Source of the DNA: Thereva unica
Taxonomy: Eukaryota; Arthropoda; Insecta; Diptera; Therevidae
NCBI GenBank assembly: GCA_949987705.1
Contig: OX465281.1
Span: forward strand, 88,006,543 to 88,070,542
Direction of reading: 5' to 3'
Length of the DNA stretch: 64,000 nt
The stretch's first letter is position 1. Every line of letters starts with the position of its first letter. The notes under the pieces were generated by a model. That model searched no databases. It saw nothing but the letters and a program-made list of their open reading frames with translations, and was not told the DNA's origin. A program made the position numbers and the translations under genes. This document shows, piece after piece, positions 18,202 through 27,868 of the stretch.

Positions 18202-20765
18202 CTAAATTACTCAAATGGCACCAGTGTTCCTGGCAAAGACGCCGAGCTCTTTGCGAGCCTCAACAACTTGCACCAAATTGTCAAATGTCCGACGAGAGTC
18301 CCTGAAATTCCAGGTCAAGGAGCCCATCTCCTTGACCTGTTTCTTACTTCCCATCCGACGCGGTACTCCATCAAGGTTAGCTCACCCCTTGGCAACTCGG
18401 ACCATAAACTAATTAGCGCTTATTTCCCATATCCATCCTCGACCACAACCACCACAGCTCCTAAAAGAACTGTGTGGCACTATGGGAAAGCCAACTGGTT
18501 GGGTCTTATTCGCTTCTTCCAGGCCACTGACTGGGATATGTGTTTCCGTAATGCCAATGCGAACTATGCGGCCCTCTGTGTCACCAAAATTATTCGAGCG
18601 GGTATGCGCTTGTTCATCCCTCACTCTACCAAATCTGTGGAGCCTAGGCCGAACAAATGGTTCAATGGGGAATGTATGAACGCAATCAAAGCTAAAGAAG
18701 CCGCCTATAGAGCATACAGACGTTCGCCTAATGAGCTACTTCGTCGTGAGTACGTCAAACTTAGAAACTCCTGTAACTCCATCATCAGGAAAGTCAAATC
18801 ATCATTTGATGATAGATTGAGAAGTAAGATTCTTAACTCCACTACAGGCAGCAAAAACTTCTGGTCCTTGGTAACTGCCATCAAGAAGAATTTTACTTCC
18901 TCCTCAACACCTCCTTTTATTCACAACAAGGAAGTGATAACAGAAAGCAAACCCAAGGCCGACCTATTAGCTTCTCTGTTCGCCGCAAATTCTTCTTTAC
19001 CCGATGCTGCTATATCACCCCCCACTCTCGAGAATACCACCCACTCAATGGACGGAGTTCACTTCAGGACTCGCGAGGTGTTTAGGTGTCTCAAAGAGCT
19101 CGACGCCAATAAATCCACTGGTCCCGACAAAATCCCCCCTATGGTACTTAAAAAATGTGCCTCACCTTTGGCTAAACCTCTGCGCAAACTTTTTGCCCTG
19201 TCTTACTTCTCCGGAGTGTATCCCGACTCTTGGAAACTAGCTCATGTTCAGCCAATCCCAAAAAAAGGTGAAGCCGGCGACCCCTTAAACTACCGCCCAA
19301 TAGCAATTACTTCTGTTCTCTCCAAAATCATGGAGACAATAATCAATAAAAAGCTGATGAAATATCTAGAATCCAACCAAATTATACACGACAGGCAATA
19401 CGGCTTCAGATCTAAACGGTCTACTGGCGATCTGCTTGTGTGTTTAACCGAGCGTATCAACCAAAGCATTCACAGCTTTGGTGAGTCTAGCCTGGTTGCT
19501 CTAGATATATCAAAGGCTTTTGACAGAGTATGGCACCCAGCTCTGTTGAATAAACTCCAAGCTATTGGTATACACTTAGTTCTAAGGAACTGGATTAAGA
19601 GCTTTCTTTCATGCCGTTCAATCAAGGTAGTATTGGATGGCGTCGAATCCAACCCCCACGCCATTTCGGCCGGAGTTCGCCAGGGGTCAATTCTCTCACC
19701 CGCACTTTTTCTAATCTTCATTAATGATCTGCTCTCAATCCCCTCCAACCCACTTCACTGCTTCGCTGATGACGGTACTCTGAATTTCTCTTACTCCTTC
19801 GACAATATAAGACAAGCACGTGCCAGACCTTGTCTTTACCACCGTCAACTGATGTCGGCTTCGATCAACCGGGATATCGAATCGATTCTTCATTGGGGCG
19901 AAATGAACCGAGTCGAATTCAATGCCACAAAAACGAAGCACTGTCTGATCTCCAACAAAAATTGTACCGACCTTCCTCCTGTCTCGGTGGATGGAGTGAA
20001 TCTAACGGCTGACTCAACTCTCAACATCCTAGGGGTAACTTTAACGGAGCATCTGCGATGGAACGATCACATATTCCAAATCGCCAAACAAGCCTCCCAA
20101 TGCCTTGGATTTCTCAAGAGATGCAAGTTCCTCCTCCAGCCAGCCGCATTGGCTACAATATACAAATCCTACATTCGGCCGCGCCTCGAATACAACTCAC
20201 ATATCTGGGCAGGCGCCCCAAAAACCACCTTGGCCTGTCTCGACAAGGTGCAAAATCGTGCCCTCAAACTCATTGGTGATGGCCCCTTTCGCGCCTCCAT
20301 AGACACCTTGAGCCACCGTAGGAATGTAGCAGCCCTCTCCATACTTTATCGCTATTACCATGGCGACTGTTCCACCGAAATTCAGGACCTCCTGCCTGCA
20401 CGGCAACACTTTTCCCGCAACACAAGACTAGCCCGCTCGGCTCACCCCCATACCCTACAGCCCCCTCGTTCACGCACAATACGGTTTAGAAGTTCGTTTA
20501 TGAATAGAACAATTCGACTGTGGAATAATCTCCCGCAGTCAGTATTTCCGAACTCGTACAATACCTTAGAGTTCAAACGTGAGGTCCATCGTCATTTTCT
20601 TCTACACCCTCCAGACCCCCTCTAACCTTTCCTATTCTCCTCTATTCTTCAAACCAAGCTTACTACTAGACATTGCACCATGAACTGAACGACATGACGG
20701 ACTGGTAGTACAAAGGGTTACACCTAAGCTTGGTTTTTTCATATAAAAAAAAAAAAAAAAAAAAA
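18202..20765 (+). mobile_element. LINE B: 5'-truncated single-ORF LINE, same family as LINE D
   Basis: Similarity to LINE D begins at AATTACTCAAATGGCACC (18205), inside the endonuclease domain, and runs through the 3' UTR (CATTGCACCATGAACTGAAC, then GTAGTACAAAGGG) to a poly-A of about 22 bases ending at 20765. The env-like frame is interrupted here with at most a two-base target duplication visible. The 5' truncation is typical of incomplete reverse transcription. The ORF is open to its natural stop, so this is younger than LINE D. Confidence 0.9.
18205..20625 (+). CDS. LINE B ORF, partial: endonuclease C-terminus and reverse transcriptase
   Basis: The frame is open from the truncation point (18205) with no start codon of its own. 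It begins near the end of the APE endonuclease (QGAHLLDLFLTSHP, then GNSDHKLISAYF, which carries the catalytic SDH). The RT domain has NKSTGPDKIPPMVLKKC, YRPIAITSVLSKIMETII, QYGFRSKRSTGDLLVCL, ALDISKAFDRVWH, GVRQGSILSPALFLIFINDL and catalytic CFADDGTL. The Arg in GVRQG replaces the usual Pro, also seen as Pro in LINE D. It ends at a stop at 20623-20625. Without the N-terminal endonuclease it should not be able to mobilise itself. Confidence 0.88.
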   Translation, partial: NYSNGTSVPGKDAELFASLNNLHQIVKCPTRVPEIPGQGAHLLDLFLTSHPTRYSIKVSSPLGNSDHKLISAYFPYPSSTTTTTAPKRTVWHYGKANWLGLIRFFQATDWDMCFRNANANYAALCVTKIIRAGMRLFIPHSTKSVEPRPNKWFNGECMNAIKAKEAAYRAYRRSPNELLRREYVKLRNSCNSIIRKVKSSFDDRLRSKILNSTTGSKNFWSLVTAIKKNFTSSSTPPFIHNKEVITESKPKADLLASLFAANSSLPDAAISPPTLENTTHSMDGVHFRTREVFRCLKELDANKSTGPDKIPPMVLKKCASPLAKPLRKLFALSYFSGVYPDSWKLAHVQPIPKKGEAGDPLNYRPIAITSVLSKIMETIINKKLMKYLESNQIIHDRQYGFRSKRSTGDLLVCLTERINQSIHSFGESSLVALDISKAFDRVWHPALLNKLQAIGIHLVLRNWIKSFLSCRSIKVVLDGVESNPHAISAGVRQGSILSPALFLIFINDLLSIPSNPLHCFADDGTLNFSYSFDNIRQARARPCLYHRQLMSASINRDIESILHWGEMNRVEFNATKTKHCLISNKNCTDLPPVSVDGVNLTADSTLNILGVTLTEHLRWNDHIFQIAKQASQCLGFLKRCKFLLQPAALATIYKSYIRPRLEYNSHIWAGAPKTTLACLDKVQNRALKLIGDGPFRASIDTLSHRRNVAALSILYRYYHGDCSTEIQDLLPARQHFSRNTRLARSAHPHTLQPPRSRTIRFRSSFMNRTIRLWNNLPQSVFPNSYNTLEFKREVHRHFLLHPPDPL

Positions 20766-21129
20766 GGAGAAATCATATTTGCTTTGGAGGTTAAGAAAGC
20801 CATATCAGTATGCAGATTTGATGGATATCAAACAGAACACCCGCGACTTGTGATCGTACCTCGTGCATCTAAAGAATATTGGTTCACAAAAAGGGCTATT
20901 GATGTGCATAATCTAGATCTTTTTACGTATGTTAACTCGAAATTCGTATATACTGAACGTCACATAAAAACTCAAGTAGAAAACCTATATTATAATCTGT
21001 TACTGACAAAATGTGAAATCGAACGTGAAACGCTACATACACAATTAATTATAGCTCCACACCATCCTGCAGAATTCGCCTTAATGTATACCAAGGAACC
21101 AGGCCATGTTGCCGTCCCACGTGGAGAAC
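20766..21129 (+). pseudogene. env: Env-like glycoprotein of the Bel/Pao element, second piece
   Basis: This short segment lies between the LINE B poly-A and the Woot-like LTR. It continues the env-like reading frame: a Cys-containing ectodomain stretch (AISVCRFDGYQTEHPRL), then a likely helical region rich in polar residues and Ala. The frame is open to 21129, where the GAAC target duplication of the Woot-like element begins (21126-21129); the continuation is at 36820. No stop in this piece. Confidence 0.7.
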
Positions 21130-21814
21130 TGTAACGGTCGCCTGTGAGAAAGATTCCCATAAAGCCAAAAATTAACGACCAACTATAAAAAAATCCCGAT
21201 AAATTAAAAGCTGGCAACCCCATGCACACCAATACCACGCCATAAATCACGCATCGACTCCGACTGCACTGAAACAACGAGAAAGAACAAAAGGCTTCAG
21301 GAATGCGTAATAACGGCGCGCTTTTTTGCCCCGGTCGGGGAGTGCTGGCCTGATTGAGCGTCGGGGGAGTAAAGAGGAAGTTGTCGAGAGTTGCTCAAGG
21401 AAATCAGACCCTGAATCAGTTGGGTGTCTAGAAAAAGTTTTGGTGATTTTGGTTCTGGAGAAAATATAAATTTTTTTATTGGAAAACCTTTTTTCCTGGA
21501 AAAATTGGAGCGGAGTGAATTTTGACGGATCAGCCGGATGCACCTGGATAATGGAAAATGCAGTTGTCTGGCGGTTCGAGTTTTTGCAGATAAGTAACAG
21601 ATGGAAGAATCTAGAATCCTTGCGGTAATTCCTTGCGGAATCTAGAATCCTTGCGGTAATTCTGAGGTAATATAGTATAAAAAAAAAAAAAAAAAAAAAA
21701 AAACTTTTTTCTTTCGTGGATTGAAAATATTAAAAATATTAAGTGAAGATTATAAGTGCACCGTGAGCGAATTGTCTTACAAAAAGGAAAATATTAAGAA
21801 AATTTTGGGAATAC

Positions 21815-22412
21815 GGAGTTTTTTTTCTGTGGATAGTGTTCGAATTTTTCGGTACTTTCTCGCGTGAGATTCGCGATTATTTTTTTTAATTATTGTTTTT
21901 GAAATATGCCAATAGGGACATAGGTCGGTTGAAAACCCATAGAAAACACCACGAGTGAAAGTTACGGTGTTTCATTGTTAATTAATCCAATTGAGAAATT
22001 TCGTGAAAATGCTCTAGTTTAACGGTTATCGAGTATAAAATCTGAAACAAATTTTTTTTCTCCTTGATGCCGTTATCACCGGTATCAGAACAAAAGAGTG
22101 GACGTTCAGCAGGTAATTAGGTGCGCGGTTCGGTATGTGATTTTTTTGAGTTGTAGCAAAAATCGTTTAAACTTTTTCCGAGTTTTGTCTTTCCTTTTTT
22201 TTGGGTATCTGAATTATATTTCGAAAGAGTTCGGAATTTCAAAGTTTTTCTTTGTGGATGATGTTTGAACTTTCGGTACTTCCTCGCGTGAGATTCGCGA
22301 TTTCTTTTAGTTCTTGTTTTTGAAATATGCCAATAGGGTCATAGGTCGTTAGAAAACAATAGAAAACACCACGAGTGAAAATAACGGTGTTTCCATTGTT
22401 AATTAATCTAAT
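21815..22412 (+). repeat. Internal duplication within the Woot-like LTR
   Basis: Two modules of about 180 bp (21815-21995 and 22232-22412) share CTCGCGTGAGATTCGCGATT, TTTTTGAAATATGCCAATAG, GAAAACACCACGAGTGAAA and TTGTTAATTAAT. They are imperfect direct repeats. The 3' LTR has the same pair about 12,076 bp downstream. CTCGCGTGAGATTCGCGA has dyad character and might bind a factor or form a hairpin. Confidence 0.88.
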
Positions 22413-23977
22413 TTAGGTTCCGTTAGGTTTGGGCGTTAAGCAGATTGGGGTTTTTTTTTTTCTTTTTCTTGAATAAATTTAGGAATTTATGGTGAAATTC
22501 GTACCATCATTGTATGGCGCGGGCAAACGAATTGTTTGTCCTAGAATTAATAATATTTCCTTATCTAGGTATTGTTAAACGTATTTAAGTGCTTGTAGGA
22601 ATGGATATCAACCAAACTCCAAGCAGAGATTTTGTTTACTTTAGATTTGATGGCCGGACACGCGGAAGATGGTGGGTAATAAATTACCTGTTATAAAGGT
22701 GTGTATAAACCAGAAGATTAGTAGTTAGAGTTGTGTGAAAGTAAAATAAATGAATTAATCATTGATAGTGATATAAATACATGGGTAATATATTAATCTG
22801 TAGATTATTAATGATCGTCATTATCAGCAGCAGCACCGGCGTAGTAATAAACCTAACAAATATGAATTACATTAGTAACAGAATATAACCTAATTAATAA
22901 TATCAACAATATTAATATTACTACTAACAATCGTAATAATAGTAAAATTGCATTGCACTAGCCGGCTGCTTTGGTGTAAAGGTGGTTTCTGCAGTGACCT
23001 TTATTACATCGCTGAATTAATTCTCGGTAGCCATGATTTTTTACGATAATTAATAATAAAAAGAAAATATTGAGAGAAAACCAATTATAGCTATAAGATT
23101 TATAAGAAAAAAAAAAAAAAGAGATATATATAATTATAAATATACAAGAAAATTTTTTTTGTTATTGGATCCTTAATGCAAGGAGAATAGGAAAACGTTT
23201 TTTTGTGATTTTATTTCTTCTTCTCCATGCCTAGGAGGCAATTTTCGTTGAGTATATGAGCTCAATTATATGAGAGCGTGCGTCTCAAAAATAAAGTTTC
23301 GGGTGTGTGTACGGCCTGGGGAAATTTTGTGCGGATCGGGTATGAATAATAAATGTCCTTTTCCATCCAATAAGATTACATGATCGGTAATGAAGTAAGT
23401 TTATAAGGAGTGTTTCGTAACATAGCATGAGAATATATCGTTTCGGCCCTTAACCATTTTTGTTTATTACTGGCTGGAGGTACTGCGCAAGTAGGTGGTT
23501 TCTACCGGGCTAGAAATTTAAAACTAATACATCATTATAGATAGAAAGGACAACTAAAAGAAAAAAAAAAGAAAGCACACAATTCAGTTAACAAAACATT
23601 TTGATCGATTTCACCTGCAAGAGAATCAATGATAACCTAAACTAAAATTACTTCCATACACTCCGGAATTATACATGAATTAATACAAGAAATGTAACAA
23701 ATTTTACTAACACATCAAGTAATACAAGACATATAACCAAGGTCAATTAATACTCGAAATATCATTGTTAATTAATACAGGAGATCTAACCAATTTTTAA
23801 GTATGTTTGAATTAATACTAGAACTATAACTAATTTTAATAATACCTCATTTAATACATGAACTATAACCAAAATTTAAAATATGAATTGTTATATGTTG
23901 GTACGTTTTTCCGTATGATGATCAGGTATAACCAAAAATATACGATGAGGTATATCCGTATACATTTCTGAGGAAAA

Positions 23978-24180
23978 ACAAATAATCAAATAAGTTAATA
24001 AAATAAAATAAAATAAAGGAACTATAAACATTTCACACAAATAATCAAATAAGTTAATAAAATAAAATAAAGGAACTATAAACATTTAACACAAATAATC
24101 AAATAAGTTAATAAAATAAAATAAAATAAAGGAACTATAAACATTTAACACAAATAATCCAATAAATTAATAAAGCAAAC
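23978..24180 (+). repeat. Tandem repeat of 54-59 bp in the Woot-like LTR
   Basis: Units of the type ACAAATAATCAAATAAGTTA then ATAAAATAAAATAAA and GGAACTATAAACATTT start near 23978, 24037, 24092 and 24150; the last is diverged. The unit length differs by the number of AAAATA steps. Confidence 0.88.
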
Positions 24181-24736
24181 CAAAATAAATGGAAGGGAGT
24201 AAATGGAATTTTGAAGGTCTAGATCATTGATAAAATGACCGAATAACAGCCCCCACGTGAGGCCCTCGGGAATAATGATGCCTCCGCGAAGGGCGAGTTC
24301 CTTCCACTGGATACCACCGGGCACCTAGCCTCCTACAGTATAACCGTTTCTCGCTGACCGAACCACCCCTTCCGACCCTTACGATCGGCCCCCTCTCGTT
24401 GACCTCAGTAGATTTTTCTCTCCGCCGCCGCCTCTCTTCTTAATTTCAATCTCAGGCACGAGTTAATTCCTAATATACTGTCATTCTTCGGCATCCCTGT
24501 ACCGCGAACCCCACCCCATCCGGCGAGCTAGTTCGCGCATCGCACGTCGTGCCGACAAACGGTGCAGCGGATGCCTAAAACTTCGGCGATATTCCCCGGC
24601 GGTCAAGTCATCTCAGCCACCTTTTTTTTCTGACCCTTTTCTAGTTTTGTGACGATGGTCGTTGCCCTATCTCTTTTTCATTGAGATTATTTTTTTTTCT
24701 TTCTATTTCGTGCTATGGCACACCCACTCCCGACAG

Positions 24737-24820
24737 TTACAAATGGCGCCCAACGTTTGGCAAACCCAATTGCCATGTTATTTCCGGCGCCCATTTTACA
24801 AATGGCGCCCAACGTTGGGC
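24737..24820 (+). promoter_or_regulatory. Woot-like primer-binding site, tandemly duplicated
   Basis: TTACAAATGGCGCCCAACGTT occurs at 24737-24757, overlapping the LTR end, and again at 24796-24816, 59 bp downstream. Both contain TGGCGCCCAACG, the tRNA-Lys-type primer site. Only the first abuts the LTR; the second, followed by GGGC, is closer to a perfect match of the extended site. The duplication includes the last five bases of the LTR. Confidence 0.85.
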
Positions 24821-26561
24821 TAAGGAGCTTAATATCCTTTGAGCTTCTTAGTCTAACGGTCTGATGACATGGACATGACTGATTGTCACCTGTTGACATT
24901 TTTAAATTTTCCCTTCGGCATTTCATATTCTTCTAGTTTGTCTTCCCTCCCATGTCATCGGTTTTAAATACTCTTATTGGAAATTTCTGCCGAGTTTTCC
25001 TTTGAAACTTTTCTTTGTGGCTCAGGCCAGCGAGAGGAGCCAGGAGTGGACTTCCTTCATACGTACAAGTTCCAATTTTCAGTCCAAGTCCCCCCGGCTA
25101 TTGGGTATTGGGCGAAGGTACTTACCGCGGTACCCTAGCCCTCATAACTTCTTCCGCTTCCTCTTTCCTATCTTTCTTCTCCTTCAACCACTTCAACTTT
25201 TACTATCTTACTGCGGTAGCCTCTCTAGTTTTTTTTGTTCCTGCCACGTGGGCTCGGAGTCTGGTTAACAGGCGTATACCGCCTGACTCTGCGCGAGTCC
25301 ACACCTGACAGGGAACACAGCATTTTGGATTTTTTTTTTCTCTTTCCTGCCCATAGTATGGACGGGTGCATTTCGTATTGTCGGACCTGCACCGCCTGGG
25401 CTACCAGGCGTCCTATCGCCTGGCCTTGCGACAGGGTCGATATTCCGGAATACACCCGCCCCCGTCCAATGGCCGTCTGTCAATCCGCCTTCCTGGAACT
25501 CAGCAGAGTTGCTGACCAGTCGTGGTAGATTGACAGAACGGTCCACCTAGCTCATCAGGGAGGCTTCTATCTCTTCTGCTTCTATCCCCTTCTACCACCT
25601 TCTATCACTTTCTATCTTGTGTTGTTGGGTCATCGGGATCCGGTCACCGTAGAGGTCGCTGATGTCCGATGGTAGGGACGTCGATGTTGGGAGTGTTGAT
25701 AGGCAGTAGTCTAGCGGCAATCCTTACTTCGGTCCCACAAGTGGAGGCACTGTGGTTGCTGGCGACGGGAATTCCACTCAGCGCCGAAGGCAATCTGACT
25801 GACATTGCCGCCGCCAGTCGCCGCCGCCTTGTTGGGGGTGTCCTTTTTCCGGAGGGCCCCTTTATAAGCATTACTAACACTTTTGTTCATAGAAATTTTC
25901 GCGTATATTTTCTTCATGCTCATATTTTATATGACAATATTTTTTTGTACAAAACATTTTTTTTTCAGGATAACATATTTTTATACATTCGTATAAGCTT
26001 TGATATTTCATACATTCTTTGAGAATAACATACTCTTACACATTGAATTTTTTTTCGATATTTCATATATTCCTTTAGGATAACATACTTTTATACACTG
26101 AAATTTTTGATATTTCATATATTCTTTTAGGATAACATGCTATTACACACTGAATTTTTTTTTGATATTTCATATATTCTTTTAGGATAACATACTTCTA
26201 CACATTGAATTCTTTTTGATAGTCCATATTTGTTCTAAGATAACATATTCGCTTTTCTCATAACAGTTTTGATATTTCATACATTTTTTGGGTCTTGATA
26301 ACATATCCTTGCTTATGAGTTCTTTGATATTTATGTTTTCTATGATAACACTTTCCACATATTACTCTTTCCCTCACACCCATCTCGAAAGCAAAAGAAA
26401 TTTCGGTCGTTAGTCTTATCCCCTAATTATTCACATTGGTTGTCGCAAAGTAGTCTCTCCAACTTGGTGCCTACCACGCGTAGTATATATCTGTGAGCGA
26501 ATAGTGATCTAACGCGAACTGCCAATTTTTTTTTGTCCGAGGGCAGTCCCTACGCTCCATC
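24821..26561 (+). other. Woot-like untranslated leader
   Basis: This 1.7-kb region lies between the primer site and gag. It is GC-richer at first, then pyrimidine-rich, then AT-rich with tandem repeats (25967-26340). Short frames exist (for example 25015-25308, and 25669-26022 with a hydrophobic start), but none has a recognisable domain or a good case for translation. A long leader is expected to hold packaging and translational control elements; I cannot identify them. Confidence 0.6.
25967..26340 (+). repeat. Degenerate tandem repeat in the Woot-like leader
   Basis: A unit of about 62-66 bp recurs about five times: AGGATAACATACTTTTACAC, then TGAATTTTTTTGATATTTCA, then TATATTC. The clearest copies start near 25968, 26030, 26077, 26129 and 26184, and copies become more diverged towards 26340. 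Confidence 0.85.
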
Positions 26562-27833
26562 ATGACTGGCCGGACTAAGCCTAAGAGGAAAGGGGCAGCT
26601 GCTGCCCAAGGGGCCGATGATCCTACGGGCGCATCGGACCAACTGGAACCCTCTGACCACTCCGGTGTTGAAGATGAGACAGCCGGCCAAGACTTGCCGG
26701 GAGCCGCCGGAGAAGGTCCCTCCAAAATCTCTAAAGCAGACCTGAAAAGTGCCATCGACAAGGCTCTGCCCTATTGCTCCTCGGAGCCTGAACGTGTCCT
26801 CCCAGAGGCGCCCCCCAGACCTGCCAGCCTTCAGGTCCCACTGGCCTTAGATTTTCGCCAGAGGACTACTAGTGTTAGCGCCCCTCCCTCTCCCAGAGCG
26901 TACGCATCGTACACTACAGCGTGTCATCCGGGACCCAGTGACGTATGGGCAACCAGACCTACTATGGGGCCCCCATTACCCCCAGCTGAAGTCCGTTCCT
27001 CCGCAGCCCCGGCCAAGTACAAGTCCCCGGTAGTCCACTGGAAGATCCGATTCTCGGGTCGCGAAAATGCACTCCCCGCAGAAGAATTTTTGTTCCGTGT
27101 GCGGACGAGAGCGGAAGACGAGGGAGTCCAGCCACCCGAACTGCTACGTAACATTTCCGCGCTACTAACCGAAAGAGCTGAAGAGTGGTATTGGACACAG
27201 TTCCGGAGGGGGTATCCTACTCCTACCTGGCAAGATTTCCGCATGAGGTTCGTGGAGCAGTTTGGCGGTCAAACCTCCGAGTACCAGGTCATCAAAGAAA
27301 TACTAGAGACCAAGCAGGGGAACTTGGCCTTTGATGACTATGCGGCCAAGATTTTCACCCTCCACAACCGGCTATCCAGGCCGATGCCTCCGACGGAGTT
27401 GGTTCGCATCCTGATGCAAAACTTGAACGTCTCCCTAGGGTCCGCCATCATGGGATCCTCGTATCAAGATGTGCGCCAACTTCGCGAGGCTTGTTTAAGG
27501 GTGGAAAGCTGGCAGCGGGAAAGGAAGGGCGAGCACCGACACACGCCCAGGATCCACGAGCTCGAGTCACCTCAACCCCAGCCTTATTCAAACCATTACC
27601 AGCCCTACGCCCCGGAGCCTGGCTGCCGCGCGGAATCTCACACTAATCAGCCGCCTGCCCTTGAAGAAGTCCGTAAGGCTCAGCCCAGCCGACCACCTCC
27701 CAAGTGCTGGAATTGCCGACAAGAGGGACACGGGTTCATGATGTGCACCTCCCCTACTCGCAGCATTTTCTGTTATCGATGTGGGCGACCAGACGCGTAT
27801 GCACCAACTTGTCCCAGCTGCTCGGGAAACTAG
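26562..27833 (+). CDS. gag: Woot-like gag (capsid/nucleocapsid)
   Basis: This 423-codon frame starts at an ATG (MTGRTKPKRKGAAAAQGADD). The N-terminal 150 residues are rich in Pro, Ala, Ser and charged residues. A capsid-like region spans about residues 160-310 (WKIRFSGRENALPAEEFLFR, then ERAEEWYWTQFRRGYPTWQ-type sequence, FVEQFGGQ). The nucleocapsid has two Cys clusters: CWNCRQEGHGFMMC, a proper CCHC knuckle, and CYRCGRPDAYAPTCPSC, an unusual variant without the His. It ends GN-stop, where GGGAAAC precedes the TAG. The protein forms the particle; about 1 in several ribosomes would slip into pol, by analogy with other retroelements. Confidence 0.93.
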   Translation: MTGRTKPKRKGAAAAQGADDPTGASDQLEPSDHSGVEDETAGQDLPGAAGEGPSKISKADLKSAIDKALPYCSSEPERVLPEAPPRPASLQVPLALDFRQRTTSVSAPPSPRAYASYTTACHPGPSDVWATRPTMGPPLPPAEVRSSAAPAKYKSPVVHWKIRFSGRENALPAEEFLFRVRTRAEDEGVQPPELLRNISALLTERAEEWYWTQFRRGYPTPTWQDFRMRFVEQFGGQTSEYQVIKEILETKQGNLAFDDYAAKIFTLHNRLSRPMPPTELVRILMQNLNVSLGSAIMGSSYQDVRQLREACLRVESWQRERKGEHRHTPRIHELESPQPQPYSNHYQPYAPEPGCRAESHTNQPPALEEVRKAQPSRPPPKCWNCRQEGHGFMMCTSPTRSIFCYRCGRPDAYAPTCPSCSGN

Positions 27834-27868
27834 AGTCTGGGTGCGAGACTCCCTGCGAGGCCGCACCC
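27824..27868 (+). promoter_or_regulatory. Woot-like -1 frameshift signal: GGGAAAC, stop, spacer, hairpin
   Basis: Gag codons end TCG GGA AAC TAG, so G GGA AAC (27824-27830) is an in-frame X XXY YYZ heptamer followed directly by the stop codon at 27831. After an 8-nt spacer comes a perfect 7-bp stem, GGGTGCG (27839-27845) with CGCACCC (27862-27868), and a 16-nt loop that may hold a small CCT/AGG stem. A -1 slip reads CTA GAG TCT in the pol frame, which stays open to 31156. The same heptamer is used at the gag-pro junction of Mason-Pfizer monkey virus, which supports function. Confidence 0.88.

Larger units (their letters stand above)
21130..24741 (+). repeat. Woot-like 5' LTR (3612 bp)
   Basis: It is repeated at 33206-36819. 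It contains poly-A runs near 21680, an internally duplicated block of about 180 bp, degenerate AATTAATAC-type repeats (23640-23880), and tandem repeats at 23978-24180, then a GC-richer terminal part from about 24240. A minus-strand 98-codon frame (21543-21247) is also present in the other LTR but has no recognisable domain. Promoter and polyadenylation signals must be here but I cannot place them with confidence. Confidence 0.93.

Noticed and set aside
21247..21543. 98-codon minus-strand frame found in both LTRs
   Set aside because: Present twice only because the LTRs are copies; no domain, and LTRs of this family are not known to me to code for protein.
23891..24085. Minus-strand hydrophobic frame in the LTR (also at 35969)
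   Set aside because: Repetitive peptide produced by the 54-59-bp tandem repeat.
23978..24180. CRISPR-like repeat array
   Set aside because: Repeats are directly adjacent AT-rich tandem units without unique spacers, in eukaryotic DNA inside an LTR.
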